DNA of 64,000 nt from Zhihengliuella sp. ISTPL4 (GCF_002848265.1 NZ_CP025422.1:1642727-1706726); one strand, 5' to 3'; shown: positions 7,653-17,229, counted from the stretch's first letter. Translations and numbers: made by a program. The notes: generated from the letters alone by a model not told the origin.

Positions 7653-9125
7653 GTGACGGACACCATCGCCCGCCCGGGGAAGATCATCGCGATCCACCTG
7701 AGCTACGCTTCGCGGGCCGACCAGCGCGGTCGACGCCCCGCCCACCCCTCCTACTTCTTCAAGCCGGCCAGCTCGGTCGGCGTCTCCGGTGGCACCGTCG
7801 AGCGTCCCGCCGGCACCGAACTGCTCGCGTTCGAGGGCGAGATCGCGCTGATCATCGGCGCCCCGGCCCGCCGGGTCTCCCTCGCCGAGGCCTGGGATCA
7901 CGTGCAGTGGGTGACGGCCTCGAACGACCTCGGTCTCTACGATCTGCGCGCAAACGACAAGGGCTCCAACGTCCGGTCCAAGGGTGGCGACGGGTACACC
8001 CCGCTCGGCCCGGAGCTGATCGACGCCCGGACGGTCGACCCCGCTGCCCTCCGCGTGCGCGCCTGGGTGAACGGTGAGCTCCGCCAGGACGACACCACCG
8101 CCGGGCTCATCTTCCCGCTCTCCCAGCTCGTCGCCGACCTCTCCCAGCACTTCACGCTGGAGACCGGCGACGTGATCCTCACCGGCACTCCCGCCGGTTC
8201 GTCGGTCATCGTCCCCGGCGACGTGGTCGAGATCGAGGTCGACGCCCCGGACGCCCCCGGCGCTCCCACCTCCGGCCGCCTGGTCACGACGGTGACGCAG
8301 GGCGATGTCCCCTTCGACGGCGACCTGGGCTCGCTTCCCGCCGTCGACGACCTCCAGCGCACCGAGGCCTGGGGCTCTCGCGAGGCCGCGGGCCTGCCCG
8401 AGGAGGACACCGCACCCATGCTCACGGCCGAGCTCCGCGCCCAGCTTCTGGAGGCTCCCACCGCCGGGCTCTCGGCACAGCTGCGCAAGCGCGGGCACCA
8501 CTCCTGCTTCATCGACGGCGTCTCCGCGAACCTCCCTGACACGAAGATCGTCGGCACCGCGAAGACTCTCCGCTTCGTGCCGTTCCGCGAGGACCTCTTC
8601 CGGAGCCACGGCGGCGGGTACAACGCCCAGAAGCGCGCGTTCGACGCCGTGGCCGAGGGCGAGATCATCGTCATCGAGGCCCGCGGCGACGCGACCACGG
8701 GCACGCTCGGCGACATCCTCGCCCTGCGCGCACAGACCCGCGGCGCCGCAGGCGTGGTGACCGACGGCGGTGTCCGCGACTTCCAGGCCGTCGCCGAGAT
8801 CGGACTGCCGGTCTTCTCCCGGGGCGCGCATCCGTCCGTGCTCGGCCGCAAGCACGTGCCGTGGGACGTCGATGTGACGATTTCGTGCGGCGGCGCCACC
8901 GTGCAGCCCGGCGACATCATCGTCGGCGACAGCGACGGCGTGATCGTGATCCCGCCGGCTCTCGCCGCCGAGGTCGCCGCCGACGCTGTCGCCCAGGAGA
9001 TCGAGGACGCCTGGATCGCCGAGCAGGTCGCCGCGGGGCATCCGGTCGACGGCCTCTTCCCGATGAACGCCGAGTGGCGCGCCCGCTACGAGCAGGCGAC
9101 CGGCACCGGAGCGGAGCGGAAGTGA
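7653..9125 (+). CDS. FAH-domain / RraA-like domain fusion enzyme of the hpa pathway
   Basis: 490 residues, GTG start after GAGGAG. Residues 1 to about 245 form a fumarylacetoacetate-hydrolase domain with the acidic metal site EGEIALIIG and the SNDLGLYD and LTGTPAG loops. Residues about 268-480 form an RraA/HMG-aldolase-like domain with GDILALRAQTRGAAGVV and DGGVRD, the Mg-binding signature. In E. coli HpaG two FAH repeats do the decarboxylase and isomerase steps after ring cleavage. Here the second repeat is replaced by RraA, whose relatives decarboxylate oxaloacetate-type acids. The inferred job is isomerisation plus decarboxylation between HpaE and HpaH. It overlaps the GntR start by 4 nt and leads the operon. 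Confidence 0.85.
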   Translation: MTDTIARPGKIIAIHLSYASRADQRGRRPAHPSYFFKPASSVGVSGGTVERPAGTELLAFEGEIALIIGAPARRVSLAEAWDHVQWVTASNDLGLYDLRANDKGSNVRSKGGDGYTPLGPELIDARTVDPAALRVRAWVNGELRQDDTTAGLIFPLSQLVADLSQHFTLETGDVILTGTPAGSSVIVPGDVVEIEVDAPDAPGAPTSGRLVTTVTQGDVPFDGDLGSLPAVDDLQRTEAWGSREAAGLPEEDTAPMLTAELRAQLLEAPTAGLSAQLRKRGHHSCFIDGVSANLPDTKIVGTAKTLRFVPFREDLFRSHGGGYNAQKRAFDAVAEGEIIVIEARGDATTGTLGDILALRAQTRGAAGVVTDGGVRDFQAVAEIGLPVFSRGAHPSVLGRKHVPWDVDVTISCGGATVQPGDIIVGDSDGVIVIPPALAAEVAADAVAQEIEDAWIAEQVAAGHPVDGLFPMNAEWRARYEQATGTGAERK

Positions 9126-9808
9126 GCACGGTCGAGAACGCCAGCAAGTCGGAGCAGGCGTACGCCTGGATCCGCGCGCGCATCTCGGCGCACACCTACG
9201 GGCCCGGCTACCGCCTGGTCCTCGGTCCGATCGCCGAGGAGCTGGGGATGAGCGTCGTCCCGGTGCGCGAGGCGATCCGCCGCCTGGAGGCCGAGGGGCT
9301 CGTGACCTTCGAGCGCAATGTCGGCGCCCGCGTGACCCTTGTGGACGAGGGCGAGTACGCCCACACCATGCAGACGCTCGGACTCGTCGAGGGTGCGGCC
9401 ACGGCTCTGTCCGCTCCCCTGCTCGACGCGGACGCGCTCGCGCAGGCCGCGGAGGTTAACGAGCGCATGAGCCGCCTGCTCGACCACTTCGACCCGCACA
9501 CGTTCACCGAGCTCAACCGGCAGTTCCATTCCGTGCTGTTCGAGCCGTGCCCCAACCCGCACCTGCTCGACCTCGTGCACCGCGGCTGGGCCCGGCTCTC
9601 CGGCATCCGCGACTCCACCTTCGCCTACGTGCCCGGCCGCGCCCACCACTCGGTCGACGAGCACGCCCAGATCCTCGAGCTGATCCGCGACGGCGCCGAG
9701 CCGCTGGAGATCGAGCTCGCCGCCCGCAACCACCGGTGGCGCACGAGGGACGCGTTCCTCGACGCCCTGCACACCCGTTCCGTCCCCGCCGAAGGAGAAG
9801 CATCATGA
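9122..9808 (+). CDS. GntR family regulator, FadR/FCD type
   Basis: 228 residues. The GTG start at 9122 overlaps the preceding stop as GTGA. The winged helix-turn-helix (about 10-75) includes GPIAEELGMSVVPVREAIRRL. The all-helical FCD ligand domain follows, with ELNRQFHSVLFEP and a C-terminal ELAARNHRWR helix giving His residues of the usual metal site. Embedding inside the catabolic operon points to a local repressor released by a pathway intermediate. The window thus has two regulators for one pathway: IclR for the hydroxylase side and GntR for the ring-cleavage operon. Its stop overlaps the hpaE ATG as ATGA. Confidence 0.9.
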   Translation: MSTVENASKSEQAYAWIRARISAHTYGPGYRLVLGPIAEELGMSVVPVREAIRRLEAEGLVTFERNVGARVTLVDEGEYAHTMQTLGLVEGAATALSAPLLDADALAQAAEVNERMSRLLDHFDPHTFTELNRQFHSVLFEPCPNPHLLDLVHRGWARLSGIRDSTFAYVPGRAHHSVDEHAQILELIRDGAEPLEIELAARNHRWRTRDAFLDALHTRSVPAEGEAS

Positions 9809-11349
9809 CCGACTCCCGCATCCCCGCCGACCTGCCCGACCACATCCAGCACTACATCGACGGCGCTTTCGTCGACTCGATCGACGGCGACACGTTCGAC
9901 GTGCTCGACCCGGTGACGAACCAGACCTACACCACGGCCGCTGCGGGGAAGAAGGCCGACATCGAGCGGGCGGTGGCCGCCGCCAAGCGCGCCTTCGACG
10001 AAGGTCCGTGGCCGCGCATGCTCCCCCGCGAGCGCTCGCGGGTGCTGCACCGGATCGCCGACATCGTGGAGTCGCGCGACGCCCGACTCGCGGAACTGGA
10101 GTCCTACGACTCCGGCCTGCCGATCACGCAGGCTCTCGGTCAGGCCCGCCGCGCCGCCGAGAACTTCCGATTCTTCGCCGACCTGATCGTCGCGCAGGCC
10201 GACGACGCCTTCAAGGTGCCCGGCAAGCAGATGAACTACGTCAACCGCAAGCCGATCGGCGTCGCGGGGCTCATCACTCCGTGGAACACGCCGTTCATGC
10301 TGGAGTCCTGGAAGCTCGGCCCCGCGCTCGCGACCGGCAACACGGTCGTGCTGAAGCCCGCCGAGTTCACGCCTCTCTCCGCCTCGCTGTGGGCGGGCAT
10401 CTTCGAGGAGGCAGGGCTCCCGCAGGGCGTCTTCAACTTGGTCAACGGCCTCGGCGAGGATGCCGGCGATGCGCTGGTGAAGCACCCCGACGTGCCGCTC
10501 ATCTCGTTCACCGGCGAGAGCCGCACGGGGCAGATCATCTTCGGCAACGCCGCCCCGTACCTCAAGGGGCTGTCCATGGAGCTCGGCGGCAAGTCGCCCG
10601 CCGTCGTCTTCGCGGACGCCGACCTGGAGGCCGCCGTCGACGCCACCATCTTCGGCGTCTTCTCCCTCAACGGCGAGCGCTGCACCGCCGGCTCCCGCAT
10701 CATCGTGGAACGCTCGATCTACGACGAGTTCGTGGAGCGCTATGCCGCGCAGGCGAAGCGCGTGAAGGTCGGCTACCCGCACGACCCCGAGACCGAGGTC
10801 GGCGCGCTCGTGCACCCCGAGCACTACGACAAGGTGATGTCCTATGTCGAGATCGGCAAGACCGAGGGCCGCCTGGTCGCCGGCGGCGGTCGCCCGGAGG
10901 GGTTCGAGGAGGGGAACTTCGTCGCCCCGACGGTGTTCGCCGACGTCGCCCCCGATGCGCGCATCTTCCAGGAGGAGATCTTCGGCCCGGTCGTCGCGAT
11001 CACCCCGTTCGACTCGGATGAGGAGGCGCTGGCTCTCGCGAACAACACGAAGTACGGCCTCGCGGCCTACATCTGGACCAACGACCTCAAGCGGGCCCAC
11101 ACGTTCGCGCAGTCCGTCGAGGCCGGGATGGTCTGGCTGAACAGCAACAACGTCCGCGACCTCCGAACACCGTTCGGCGGCGTCAAGGCGTCGGGCCTCG
11201 GCCACGAGGGCGGCTACCGCTCCATCGACTTCTACACCGACCAGCAGAGCGTGCACATCACGCTCGCCTCGACCCCGCACAACCCGACGTTCGGCAAGAA
11301 GGCCCTCGCCGAAGACGTGGCCGAGGCGGCGGAAGACGCCGAGAGCTGA
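9805..11349 (+). CDS. hpaE: 5-carboxymethyl-2-hydroxymuconate semialdehyde dehydrogenase
   Basis: 514 residues, NAD-dependent aldehyde dehydrogenase superfamily. GAAGGAG precedes the ATG. Catalytic Glu is E259 (MELGGKSP) and the nucleophile is C293 (GERCTAG). TPWNTPF and LKPAEFTP line the cofactor pocket. It would oxidise the semialdehyde made by the HpaD dioxygenase to the dicarboxylate. Assignment rests on family plus position directly before hpaD, hpaH and hpaI, since aldehyde dehydrogenases are hard to tell apart by sequence alone. The last 20 residues are acidic (EDVAEAAEDAES) and extend beyond the usual end. No separate succinic-semialdehyde dehydrogenase is nearby, so dual use is conceivable. 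Confidence 0.88.
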   Translation: MTDSRIPADLPDHIQHYIDGAFVDSIDGDTFDVLDPVTNQTYTTAAAGKKADIERAVAAAKRAFDEGPWPRMLPRERSRVLHRIADIVESRDARLAELESYDSGLPITQALGQARRAAENFRFFADLIVAQADDAFKVPGKQMNYVNRKPIGVAGLITPWNTPFMLESWKLGPALATGNTVVLKPAEFTPLSASLWAGIFEEAGLPQGVFNLVNGLGEDAGDALVKHPDVPLISFTGESRTGQIIFGNAAPYLKGLSMELGGKSPAVVFADADLEAAVDATIFGVFSLNGERCTAGSRIIVERSIYDEFVERYAAQAKRVKVGYPHDPETEVGALVHPEHYDKVMSYVEIGKTEGRLVAGGGRPEGFEEGNFVAPTVFADVAPDARIFQEEIFGPVVAITPFDSDEEALALANNTKYGLAAYIWTNDLKRAHTFAQSVEAGMVWLNSNNVRDLRTPFGGVKASGLGHEGGYRSIDFYTDQQSVHITLASTPHNPTFGKKALAEDVAEAAEDAES

Positions 11350-11379
11350 CCCGATCCCCTGACGAGCAAGGACGCTGAC

Positions 11380-12546
11380 ATGACCGACAAGACCGCCAAG
11401 ACCCTCACCTCCTCCGGCTACTACGTGAGCCAGGAGGCCCCGATTCAGAGCGACAACCCCGTCGCGACGCCGAAGAGCACCCCGCCGGACATCCTGCGAT
11501 GCGCGTACATGGAGCTCGTCGTGACCGACCTGGCCGCCTCGCGGCAGTTCTACGTCGACATCCTGGGCCTGTACGTGACCGAGGAGGACGACGAGGCGAT
11601 CTACCTGCGCTCGACGGAGGAGTTCATCCACCACAACCTCGTGCTGCGTCAGGGACCGATCGCCGCGGTCGCCGCGTTCTCGTACCGGGTGCGGGCGGCG
11701 GAGGACCTCGACCGTGCTGTGGAGTTCTACACGGAGCTCGGCTGCGACGTGCGTCGTCAGGAGAACGGCTTCGTGAAGGGCATCGGCGACTCCGTGCGCG
11801 TCGTCGACCCGCTCGGGTTCCCGTACGAGTTCTTCTACGCCACCGAGCACGTGGAACGCCTGTCCTGGCGGTACGATCTGCACACCCCCGGGGAGCTCGT
11901 GCGCCTCGACCACTTCAACCAGGTCACTCCCGACGTGCCGCGCGCAGTGCGCCACTACCAGGACCTCGGCTTCCGCGTGACGGAGGACATCCAGGACGAC
12001 GAGGGCACCGTGTACGCCGCGTGGATGCGCCGCAAGCCCACCGTCCACGACACCGCGGCGACGGGCGGCGACGGTCCGCGCATGCACCACGTCGCCTTCG
12101 CCACGCACGAGAAGCACAACATCCTCGCGATCTGCGACAAGCTCGGGGCGCTGCGCCGCTCCGACGCCATCGAGCGCGGTCCCGGCCGTCACGGCGTGTC
12201 CAACGCGTTCTACCTCTACCTGCGCGACCCCGACGGCCACCGCGTCGAGATCTACACGCAGGACTACTACACGGGCGACCCGGACAACCCGGTCGTCACC
12301 TGGGACGTGCACGACAACCAGCGCCGCGACTGGTGGGGCACCCCGGTGGTCCCCTCCTGGTACACCGACGCCTCGCTCGTGCTCGACCTCGACGGCAACC
12401 CGCAGCCGGTGATCGCCCGCACGGACTCCAGCGAGATGGCGGTGACGATCGGTGCCGACGGCTTCTCCTACACCCGCGCGGACGAGGGCGAGAACTCGAT
12501 GCCCGAGTACAAGCAGGGCGAGTACAAGCTCGGCCACCAGCTCTAG
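11380..12546 (+). CDS. hpaD: 3,4-dihydroxyphenylacetate 2,3-dioxygenase (type I extradiol)
   Basis: 388 residues with four beta-alpha-beta-beta-beta modules. Against the Brevibacterium fuscum enzyme the active site is reproduced with a constant +23 offset. Metal ligands are H178, H237 and E290 (H155, H214, E267 there). Second-sphere residues are H223, H271, Y280, N180, W215, R266 and R316. The extra residues lie in the N-terminus (about 1-35). It opens the ring of homoprotocatechuate with O2 to 5-carboxymethyl-2-hydroxymuconate semialdehyde. Close relatives use Fe(II) or Mn(II), and sequence does not settle the metal. It lies 30 nt after hpaE and 9 nt before hpaH. Confidence 0.95.
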   Translation: MTDKTAKTLTSSGYYVSQEAPIQSDNPVATPKSTPPDILRCAYMELVVTDLAASRQFYVDILGLYVTEEDDEAIYLRSTEEFIHHNLVLRQGPIAAVAAFSYRVRAAEDLDRAVEFYTELGCDVRRQENGFVKGIGDSVRVVDPLGFPYEFFYATEHVERLSWRYDLHTPGELVRLDHFNQVTPDVPRAVRHYQDLGFRVTEDIQDDEGTVYAAWMRRKPTVHDTAATGGDGPRMHHVAFATHEKHNILAICDKLGALRRSDAIERGPGRHGVSNAFYLYLRDPDGHRVEIYTQDYYTGDPDNPVVTWDVHDNQRRDWWGTPVVPSWYTDASLVLDLDGNPQPVIARTDSSEMAVTIGADGFSYTRADEGENSMPEYKQGEYKLGHQL

Positions 12547-12555
12547 GAGGCGCCC

Positions 12556-13341
12556 ATGCTTTCTGAGGAGACGATCGCGCAGATCGCCGCGGAGCTCGCG
12601 GAGGCCGACCGCACGCACGGGGTGATCCCCCGCATCACGGCGCGGTACCCCGAGGCGACCGTGGAGGACTCGTACGCCATCCAGGGCGTCTGGCGCGACT
12701 CGCAGGTCGCGGCGGGCCGTCGGCTGGTCGGGCGCAAGATCGGCCTGACCTCGAAGGCCATGCAGCTGGCGACGGGGATCACCGAGCCCGACTACGGCGT
12801 CATGTTCGATGACACCGTGTACGAGTCCGGCGCGGAGATCCCCACGGAGCACTTCTCCAACGTGCGCATCGAGGTCGAGCTCGCGTTCGTGCTCAAGGAG
12901 CCTCTGGAGGGCCCCGACTGCACGCTGGAGGACGCCCTCGCCGCGATCGACTACGCCGTGCCGGCCCTCGAGGTGCTCAACTCGCACATCGAGCTCGAGG
13001 GCCGCACGATCATCGACACCATCAGCGACAACGCCGCCTACGGCGCGATGGTCCTGGGGACGGTGCGCAGGCGCCCGGACGAGATCGACCTGCGGTGGGT
13101 TCCCGGCGTGCTGTCCCGCAACGGGGAGATCGAGGAGACCGGCGTCGCCGCCGGCGTGCTCGGCCACCCCGCCACCGGGGTCGCCTGGCTGGCGAACAAG
13201 TTCCACCAGCACGGCGCGCGTCTGGAGGCGGGCGAGATCATCCTGGCAGGATCGTTCACACGCCCGATGTGGGTGTCGCGCGGCGACGAGGTGCTGTGCG
13301 ACTACGGACCGATGGGGACCATCACATGCCGCTTCGTCTAG
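12556..13341 (+). CDS. hpaH: 2-oxo-hept-4-ene-1,7-dioate hydratase
   Basis: 261 residues, hydratase/decarboxylase branch of the FAH fold. The Mg-binding carboxylates are E106 and E108 in [10 protein letters not shown] and E139 in PALEVLNS, the same numbers as in E. coli HpcG/Hpa[14 protein letters not shown] is the family substrate segment. It adds water to 2-oxohept-4-ene-1,7-dioate to give 4-hydroxy-2-oxoheptane-1,7-dioate for the aldolase. The ATG follows GGAGG after 5 nt. Its 3' end overlaps hpaI by 16 nt, which indicates translational coupling of the last two pathway steps. Confidence 0.93.
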   Translation: MLSEETIAQIAAELAEADRTHGVIPRITARYPEATVEDSYAIQGVWRDSQVAAGRRLVGRKIGLTSKAMQLATGITEPDYGVMFDDTVYESGAEIPTEHFSNVRIEVELAFVLKEPLEGPDCTLEDALAAIDYAVPALEVLNSHIELEGRTIIDTISDNAAYGAMVLGTVRRRPDEIDLRWVPGVLSRNGEIEETGVAAGVLGHPATGVAWLANKFHQHGARLEAGEIILAGSFTRPMWVSRGDEVLCDYGPMGTITCRFV

Positions 13342-14129
13342 TCCCGTCCTTCCGCGAGCAGCTCGCCGCGTCCGACCACCCCTTCGTGGGGATGTGGGTG
13401 TGCTCCGGCAGCCCGCTGCTCGCCGAGGTCGCCGCGGGCTCCGGGCTGGACTGGCTGCTCGTCGACATGGAGCACTCCGCCAACACGCTCGAGTCCGTGC
13501 TGACCCAGCTCCAGGCGGTCGCGGCCTATCCGGTCACCCCGCTCGTCCGGGTGCCGTTCAACGACGCGGTCGCGATCAAGCAGGTGCTCGACCTCGGCGC
13601 GCAGAACCTCATCGTCCCGATGGTGTCGTCCGCCGACGAGGCCAGGGCCGCCGTGGCCGCGACCCGCTATCCCCCCGAGGGCGTCCGCGGCGTCGGCAGC
13701 GCGCTCGCCCGCAGCGCCCGCTGGAACCGCGTCGACCGGTACCTGCAGGAGTCCGCGCAGCACGTGTCGCTGACGGTGCAGATCGAGACGGCCGCGGGGG
13801 TCGAGGCCGCCGCCGACATCGCCGCGGTCGACGGCGTGGACGCGGTCTTCGTCGGCCCCTCCGACCTGTCCGCGTCGATGGGCCGGCTCGGACAGCAGAC
13901 GCATCCGGACGTGGTCGCCGCCGTGGAGTCGGTGTTCGCCGCGGTCCATGGCGCCGGGAAGCCGGTGGGCGTGAACGCCTTCGACCCGTCCGCCGCCGAC
14001 GCGTATCTCGCGGCGGGCGCCGACTTCGTGGCCGTCGGCGCCGACGTCGCCCTCCTCGCCCGGGCCTCCGAAGCTCTCGCCGCCCGCTTCCTCCCCCGCT
14101 CCGACGCCTCCGGCCGCGCCAGCTACTGA
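13326..14129 (+). CDS. hpaI: 4-hydroxy-2-oxoheptane-1,7-dioate aldolase, class II
   Basis: 267 residues, HpcH/HpaI aldolase family. Catalytic and metal residues match E. coli HpaI at a +4 to +5 offset: H50 (VDMEHSAN), R75 (LVRVP), E154 (QIETAAGVE) and D179 (GPSDLSASMG). YPPEGVRGVG is the family loop. The retro-aldol step yields pyruvate and succinic semialdehyde, ending the pathway. The start overlaps hpaH. A 61-nt hairpin repeat begins at the base after its stop codon and probably forms the 3' end of the operon mRNA. Confidence 0.93.
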   Translation: MPLRLVPSFREQLAASDHPFVGMWVCSGSPLLAEVAAGSGLDWLLVDMEHSANTLESVLTQLQAVAAYPVTPLVRVPFNDAVAIKQVLDLGAQNLIVPMVSSADEARAAVAATRYPPEGVRGVGSALARSARWNRVDRYLQESAQHVSLTVQIETAAGVEAAADIAAVDGVDAVFVGPSDLSASMGRLGQQTHPDVVAAVESVFAAVHGAGKPVGVNAFDPSAADAYLAAGADFVAVGADVALLARASEALAARFLPRSDASGRASY

Positions 14130-14190
14130 CTTCGAATCGCGCACTTGGCTCCATCCGCGGCCGATCTGGGGCCCTGTGCGCGATGCGAAG
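14130..14190 (+). repeat. 61-nt hairpin repeat, copy 1
   Basis: The ends pair over 15 bp with one mismatch (CTTCGAATCGCGCAC with GTGCGCGATGCGAAG) around a 31-nt loop. A second copy of the same length lies at 54837-54897 in opposite orientation. In the common orientation both share CTTCGA-N-TCGCGCACTT and GCT-N-CATCC. This copy starts directly after the hpaI stop codon. Confidence 0.7.
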
Positions 14191-14231
14191 CGGAGTGGCG
14201 GATTCATAGCAATCCCGGCGAGACTGTGGTC

Positions 14232-14954
14232 ATGACCTTCGCCCCGCTGCAGCCCCTCGCCGATCGTGCCGCCCTCTTCACCGCGCTCCGCCAGGACGCC
14301 CTCTCCGCGGCCGCCGACGCACTCGGCGAGCACCGGTGGGACGCCGACCTCGCCGCGGGGACGCTGACCTTCACCGCGAACGCCGACCCGGCCCGGCAGC
14401 TCGTGACCCGCGCGCACCTCATCGCCACCATCGCCCCCGGACCGCGCTCGCTGCTGTGGGCGTGGGCACACCCGCAGGGCGACCCCCAGGGCATCGCGGC
14501 GCAGCTCCGCGCGTACGGCGAGCAGCACGGCATCGCCGACCTCACCGCCCCCGAGGTCCCGTTCCCGGCCGATGCCTCCGGCGACGCGGACTGGATCGCC
14601 CGCGCGGCGCACACGATCGGCGGCGTCGCGGTCGAGCTCACCGGCCGCTCCCCCTACTACTCGGCCCCCGTCGAGGGCGGCACCCGCGCGGTGTTCCTGC
14701 TCGACGCCCCGCTGGCCCCGTTGACGGTCGCCGACACGGTGGTGGCGCTCCCCCGCACCCTCGCGCAGACGCCGCTCGCCGACGCCCGCACGGCCGTCTG
14801 GGACCTCGCCCGCCTCGCCGGCTGGACCCTCACCTGGACGGACGAGTCCTTCTCCGGCGCCACGGTGACGGACGCGTCGGGCACCGCGACGATCCGCTTC
14901 GACGAGCAGGCCAGGATCAGCGGCGTCGAGAGCTCGCTGCACGGCCAGGTCTGA
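14232..14954 (+). CDS. uncharacterised protein, DUF6882-like
   Basis: 240 residues, no signal peptide or membrane segment. Features include LLWAWAHPQGDPQG near residue 80 and a Trp-rich C-terminus with WTLTWTDESF. The layout recalls the DUF6882 family of soluble actinobacterial proteins with no known function, but that link is from memory of the pattern. The ATG at 14232 is preferred because upstream in-frame codons run into the hairpin repeat. It lies 102 nt after hpaI on the same strand, and a 21-bp stem terminator closes it off from folD. No function is proposed. Confidence 0.75.
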   Translation: MTFAPLQPLADRAALFTALRQDALSAAADALGEHRWDADLAAGTLTFTANADPARQLVTRAHLIATIAPGPRSLLWAWAHPQGDPQGIAAQLRAYGEQHGIADLTAPEVPFPADASGDADWIARAAHTIGGVAVELTGRSPYYSAPVEGGTRAVFLLDAPLAPLTVADTVVALPRTLAQTPLADARTAVWDLARLAGWTLTWTDESFSGATVTDASGTATIRFDEQARISGVESSLHGQV

Positions 14955-14965
14955 ATCCGCAGAAA

Positions 14966-15012
14966 CACACGAACGCCGCAGGGATCACCGGGATCCCTGC
15001 GGCGTTCGTGTG
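14966..15012. terminator. very strong bidirectional terminator
   Basis: A perfect 21-bp stem (left arm 14966-14986, right arm 14992-15012) with a 5-nt loop lies between the convergent 240-residue protein gene and folD. A-rich flanking bases precede the left arm. Confidence 0.85.
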
Positions 15013-15034
15013 AATCCGCGACGCGGCGCGGCGG

Positions 15035-15913
15035 TCAGACCATCCGCTCGGCCGCCTCGACGACGTTGGTCATGAGCAGGGCGACCGTCATCGGGCCCAC
15101 CCCTCCCGGATTCGGCGACAGGTAACCGGCGACCTCGGCGACCTCGGGAGCGACGTCGCCGAAGACGACGTTCTTCCCGGTCTCCGGGTCCGTCTCCCGG
15201 GTCACGCCGACATCCAGCACCGCGGCTCCGGGCTTGACGTCCTCAGCGCGGATGAGGTGCTTGACCCCCGCGGCCGCCACGATCACGTCGGCCTCCCGCA
15301 GGTAGCGCGGCATGTCGACGGTGCCGGTGTGCGTCAGCGTGACGGTGGCGTTGAGGTCGCGACGGGTCAGCAGCAGCCCGATCGAGCGCCCGATCGTGAC
15401 ACCGCGGCCGACGACCACGACGTGCTTGCCCGTGAGGTCGTAGTCGTTGCGCAGCAGCAGCTCGATGACCCCGCGCGGGGTGCACGGCAGCGGCGTGTGG
15501 ATGGGCGCGTTGACGTTGAGCACGAGCCTCCCGAGGTTGGTCGGGTGGAGGCCGTCCGCGTCCTTGGCCGGGTCGATCCGCTCCAGGACCGCGTCGGTGT
15601 CGAGGTGCTTCGGCAGCGGCAGCTGCACGATGTACCCGTGGCAGGCGGGATCGGCGTTGAGCTCGTCGATCAGGGCCTCGACGTCGGCCTGGGTGGCGTC
15701 GGCCGGCAGTTCGCGCTGGATCGAGTTCATCCCGATCGCCTCGGACTGCCGGTGCTTCATGCCCACGTAGAGCTGTGAGGCCGGGTCGGCTCCCACCAGC
15801 ACCGTGGCGATGCCGGGGGTGACGCCCTTCTCCTTCAGCGCGGCGACCCGCTCCGTCAGCTCGGCGCGGATCTCAGCGGCCGCCGCCTTGCCGTCGAGGA
15901 CGACCGCGGTCAC
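15035..15913 (-). CDS. folD: methylenetetrahydrofolate dehydrogenase/cyclohydrolase
   Basis: 292 residues, bifunctional FolD. It converts 5,10-methylene-THF to 10-formyl-THF with NADP. Catalytic Lys is K53 in [22 protein letters not shown] and the NADP-site [11 protein letters not shown] are present, and PGGVGPMT is the C-terminal signature. The GTG start overlaps the glyA stop as GTGA, so the pair is co-translated. The operon is headed by a ZTP riboswitch, which ties one-carbon supply to the purine intermediate ZMP/ZTP. Confidence 0.97.
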   Translation of the reverse strand: MTAVVLDGKAAAAEIRAELTERVAALKEKGVTPGIATVLVGADPASQLYVGMKHRQSEAIGMNSIQRELPADATQADVEALIDELNADPACHGYIVQLPLPKHLDTDAVLERIDPAKDADGLHPTNLGRLVLNVNAPIHTPLPCTPRGVIELLLRNDYDLTGKHVVVVGRGVTIGRSIGLLLTRRDLNATVTLTHTGTVDMPRYLREADVIVAAAGVKHLIRAEDVKPGAAVLDVGVTRETDPETGKNVVFGDVAPEVAEVAGYLSPNPGGVGPMTVALLMTNVVEAAERMV

Positions 15914-17184
15914 TGCTGCAGGTCCGGGTAGAGCGGGAAGGCCGCGGCGAGCGCGTCCACGCGGGCGCGGAGAGCCTCGACGTCGGCGCCCGGGAGCAGC
16001 GCGAGGGCGATGATGTCGGCCACCTCCGCGAACTCGGCGTCGCCGAAGCCACGGGTCGCGAGCGCAGGCGTGCCGATGCGCAGGCCTGAGGTCACCATCG
16101 GCGGACGGGGGTCGTTGGGCACGGCGTTACGGTTCACGGTGATGTGGATGTCGTGCAGGAGGTCCTCCGCCTGCTTGCCGTCGATCTCGGCGTCGCGGAG
16201 GTCGACGAGCACGAGGTGCACGTCCGTGCCGCCGGAGCGCACCGCGATGCCGGCGTCCTTCACGTCCTGCTGCGACAGGCGCTCGGCGATGAGCTTCGCA
16301 CCGCGCAGCACGCGCTCCTGGCGCTCCTTGAACTCCGGCGTGCCGGCGAGCTTGAAGGCGGTCGCCTTCGCCGCGATCACGTGCATGAGCGGACCGCCCT
16401 GCTGCCCGGGGAACACCGCGGTGTTGATCTTCTTGGCGAGGTCGGCGTCGTTGGTGAGGATGAAGCCCGAGCGCGGGCCGCCGATGGTCTTGTGCACGGT
16501 GGAGGAAACGACGTGCGCGTGCGGCACCGGGTTGGGGTGCAGACCGGCGGCGACGAGGCCGGCGAAGTGCGCCATGTCGACCCAGAGGAGGGCGCCCACC
16601 TCGTCGGCGATGGCACGGAACGCGGCGAAGTCCATCGTCCGCGGGTACGCCGACCACCCGGCGATGATGACCTTGGGCTTGTGCTCGATGGCGAGGCGGC
16701 GGACCTCGTCCATGTCGATCGTCGAGGTCTCGGCGTCGACCCCGTAGGCGACGATGTCGTACAGGCGCCCGGAGAAGTTGATCTTCATGCCGTGCGTGAG
16801 GTGACCGCCCTGGTCGAGCGAGAGACCGAGGAGCGTGTCGCCGGGGCGGGCGATCGCGTGCAGGACCGCGGCGTTCGCCGACGCACCGGAGTGCGGCTGG
16901 ACGTTCGCGAACTCGGCGCCGAACAGGCTCTTGGCGCGGGAGATCGCGAGCTCCTCCGCAACGTCGACCTCCTCGCAGCCGCCGTAGTAGCGGCGGCCGG
17001 GGTAGCCCTCGGCGTACTTGTTGGTGAGCACCGAGCCCTGCGACTGCAGGACCGAGACGGGGACGAAGTTCTCCGAGGCGATCATCTCGAGGAAGGTCTG
17101 CTGACGCTTCAGCTCGCGATCCAGGACCTCGGCGATCTCCGGGTCGACCTCGACCAGCGGGGCGTTGAAGTAACGGTCGGTCAT
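15910..17184 (-). CDS. glyA: serine hydroxymethyltransferase
   Basis: 424 residues, PLP fold type I. Schiff-base lysine is K232 in [19 protein letters not shown] near the N-terminus and [13 protein letters not shown] are hallmark folate/PLP contacts. It converts serine and THF to glycine and 5,10-methylene-THF, feeding FolD directly downstream. AAAAGGAG lies 6 nt before the ATG and can pair with an upstream CCTTTT, giving a translational switch below the ZTP aptamer. It overlaps folD by 4 nt. Confidence 0.98.
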   Translation of the reverse strand: MTDRYFNAPLVEVDPEIAEVLDRELKRQQTFLEMIASENFVPVSVLQSQGSVLTNKYAEGYPGRRYYGGCEEVDVAEELAISRAKSLFGAEFANVQPHSGASANAAVLHAIARPGDTLLGLSLDQGGHLTHGMKINFSGRLYDIVAYGVDAETSTIDMDEVRRLAIEHKPKVIIAGWSAYPRTMDFAAFRAIADEVGALLWVDMAHFAGLVAAGLHPNPVPHAHVVSSTVHKTIGGPRSGFILTNDADLAKKINTAVFPGQQGGPLMHVIAAKATAFKLAGTPEFKERQERVLRGAKLIAERLSQQDVKDAGIAVRSGGTDVHLVLVDLRDAEIDGKQAEDLLHDIHITVNRNAVPNDPRPPMVTSGLRIGTPALATRGFGDAEFAEVADIIALALLPGADVEALRARVDALAAAFPLYPDLQQ

Positions 17185-17192
17185 GACGTGCT

Positions 17193-17217
17193 CCTTTTGA
17201 CGACGGATTCGAAAAGG
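17193..17217 (-). promoter_or_regulatory. Shine-Dalgarno sequestering hairpin of glyA
   Basis: On the minus strand CCTTTT (17217-17212) can pair with AAAAGG (17198-17193), the ribosome site of glyA. It sits between the ZTP aptamer and the start codon and is the likely expression platform, acting on translation. The stem is only 6 bp, so flanking contacts with the aptamer 3' end may matter. Confidence 0.55.
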
Positions 17218-17229
17218 GTGTTCCTATCG

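Noticed and set aside
9625..13212. 1195-codon open frame antisense to hpaE-hpaD-hpaH
   Set aside because: Shadow of strongly supported genes whose active-site residues are all conserved on the plus strand.
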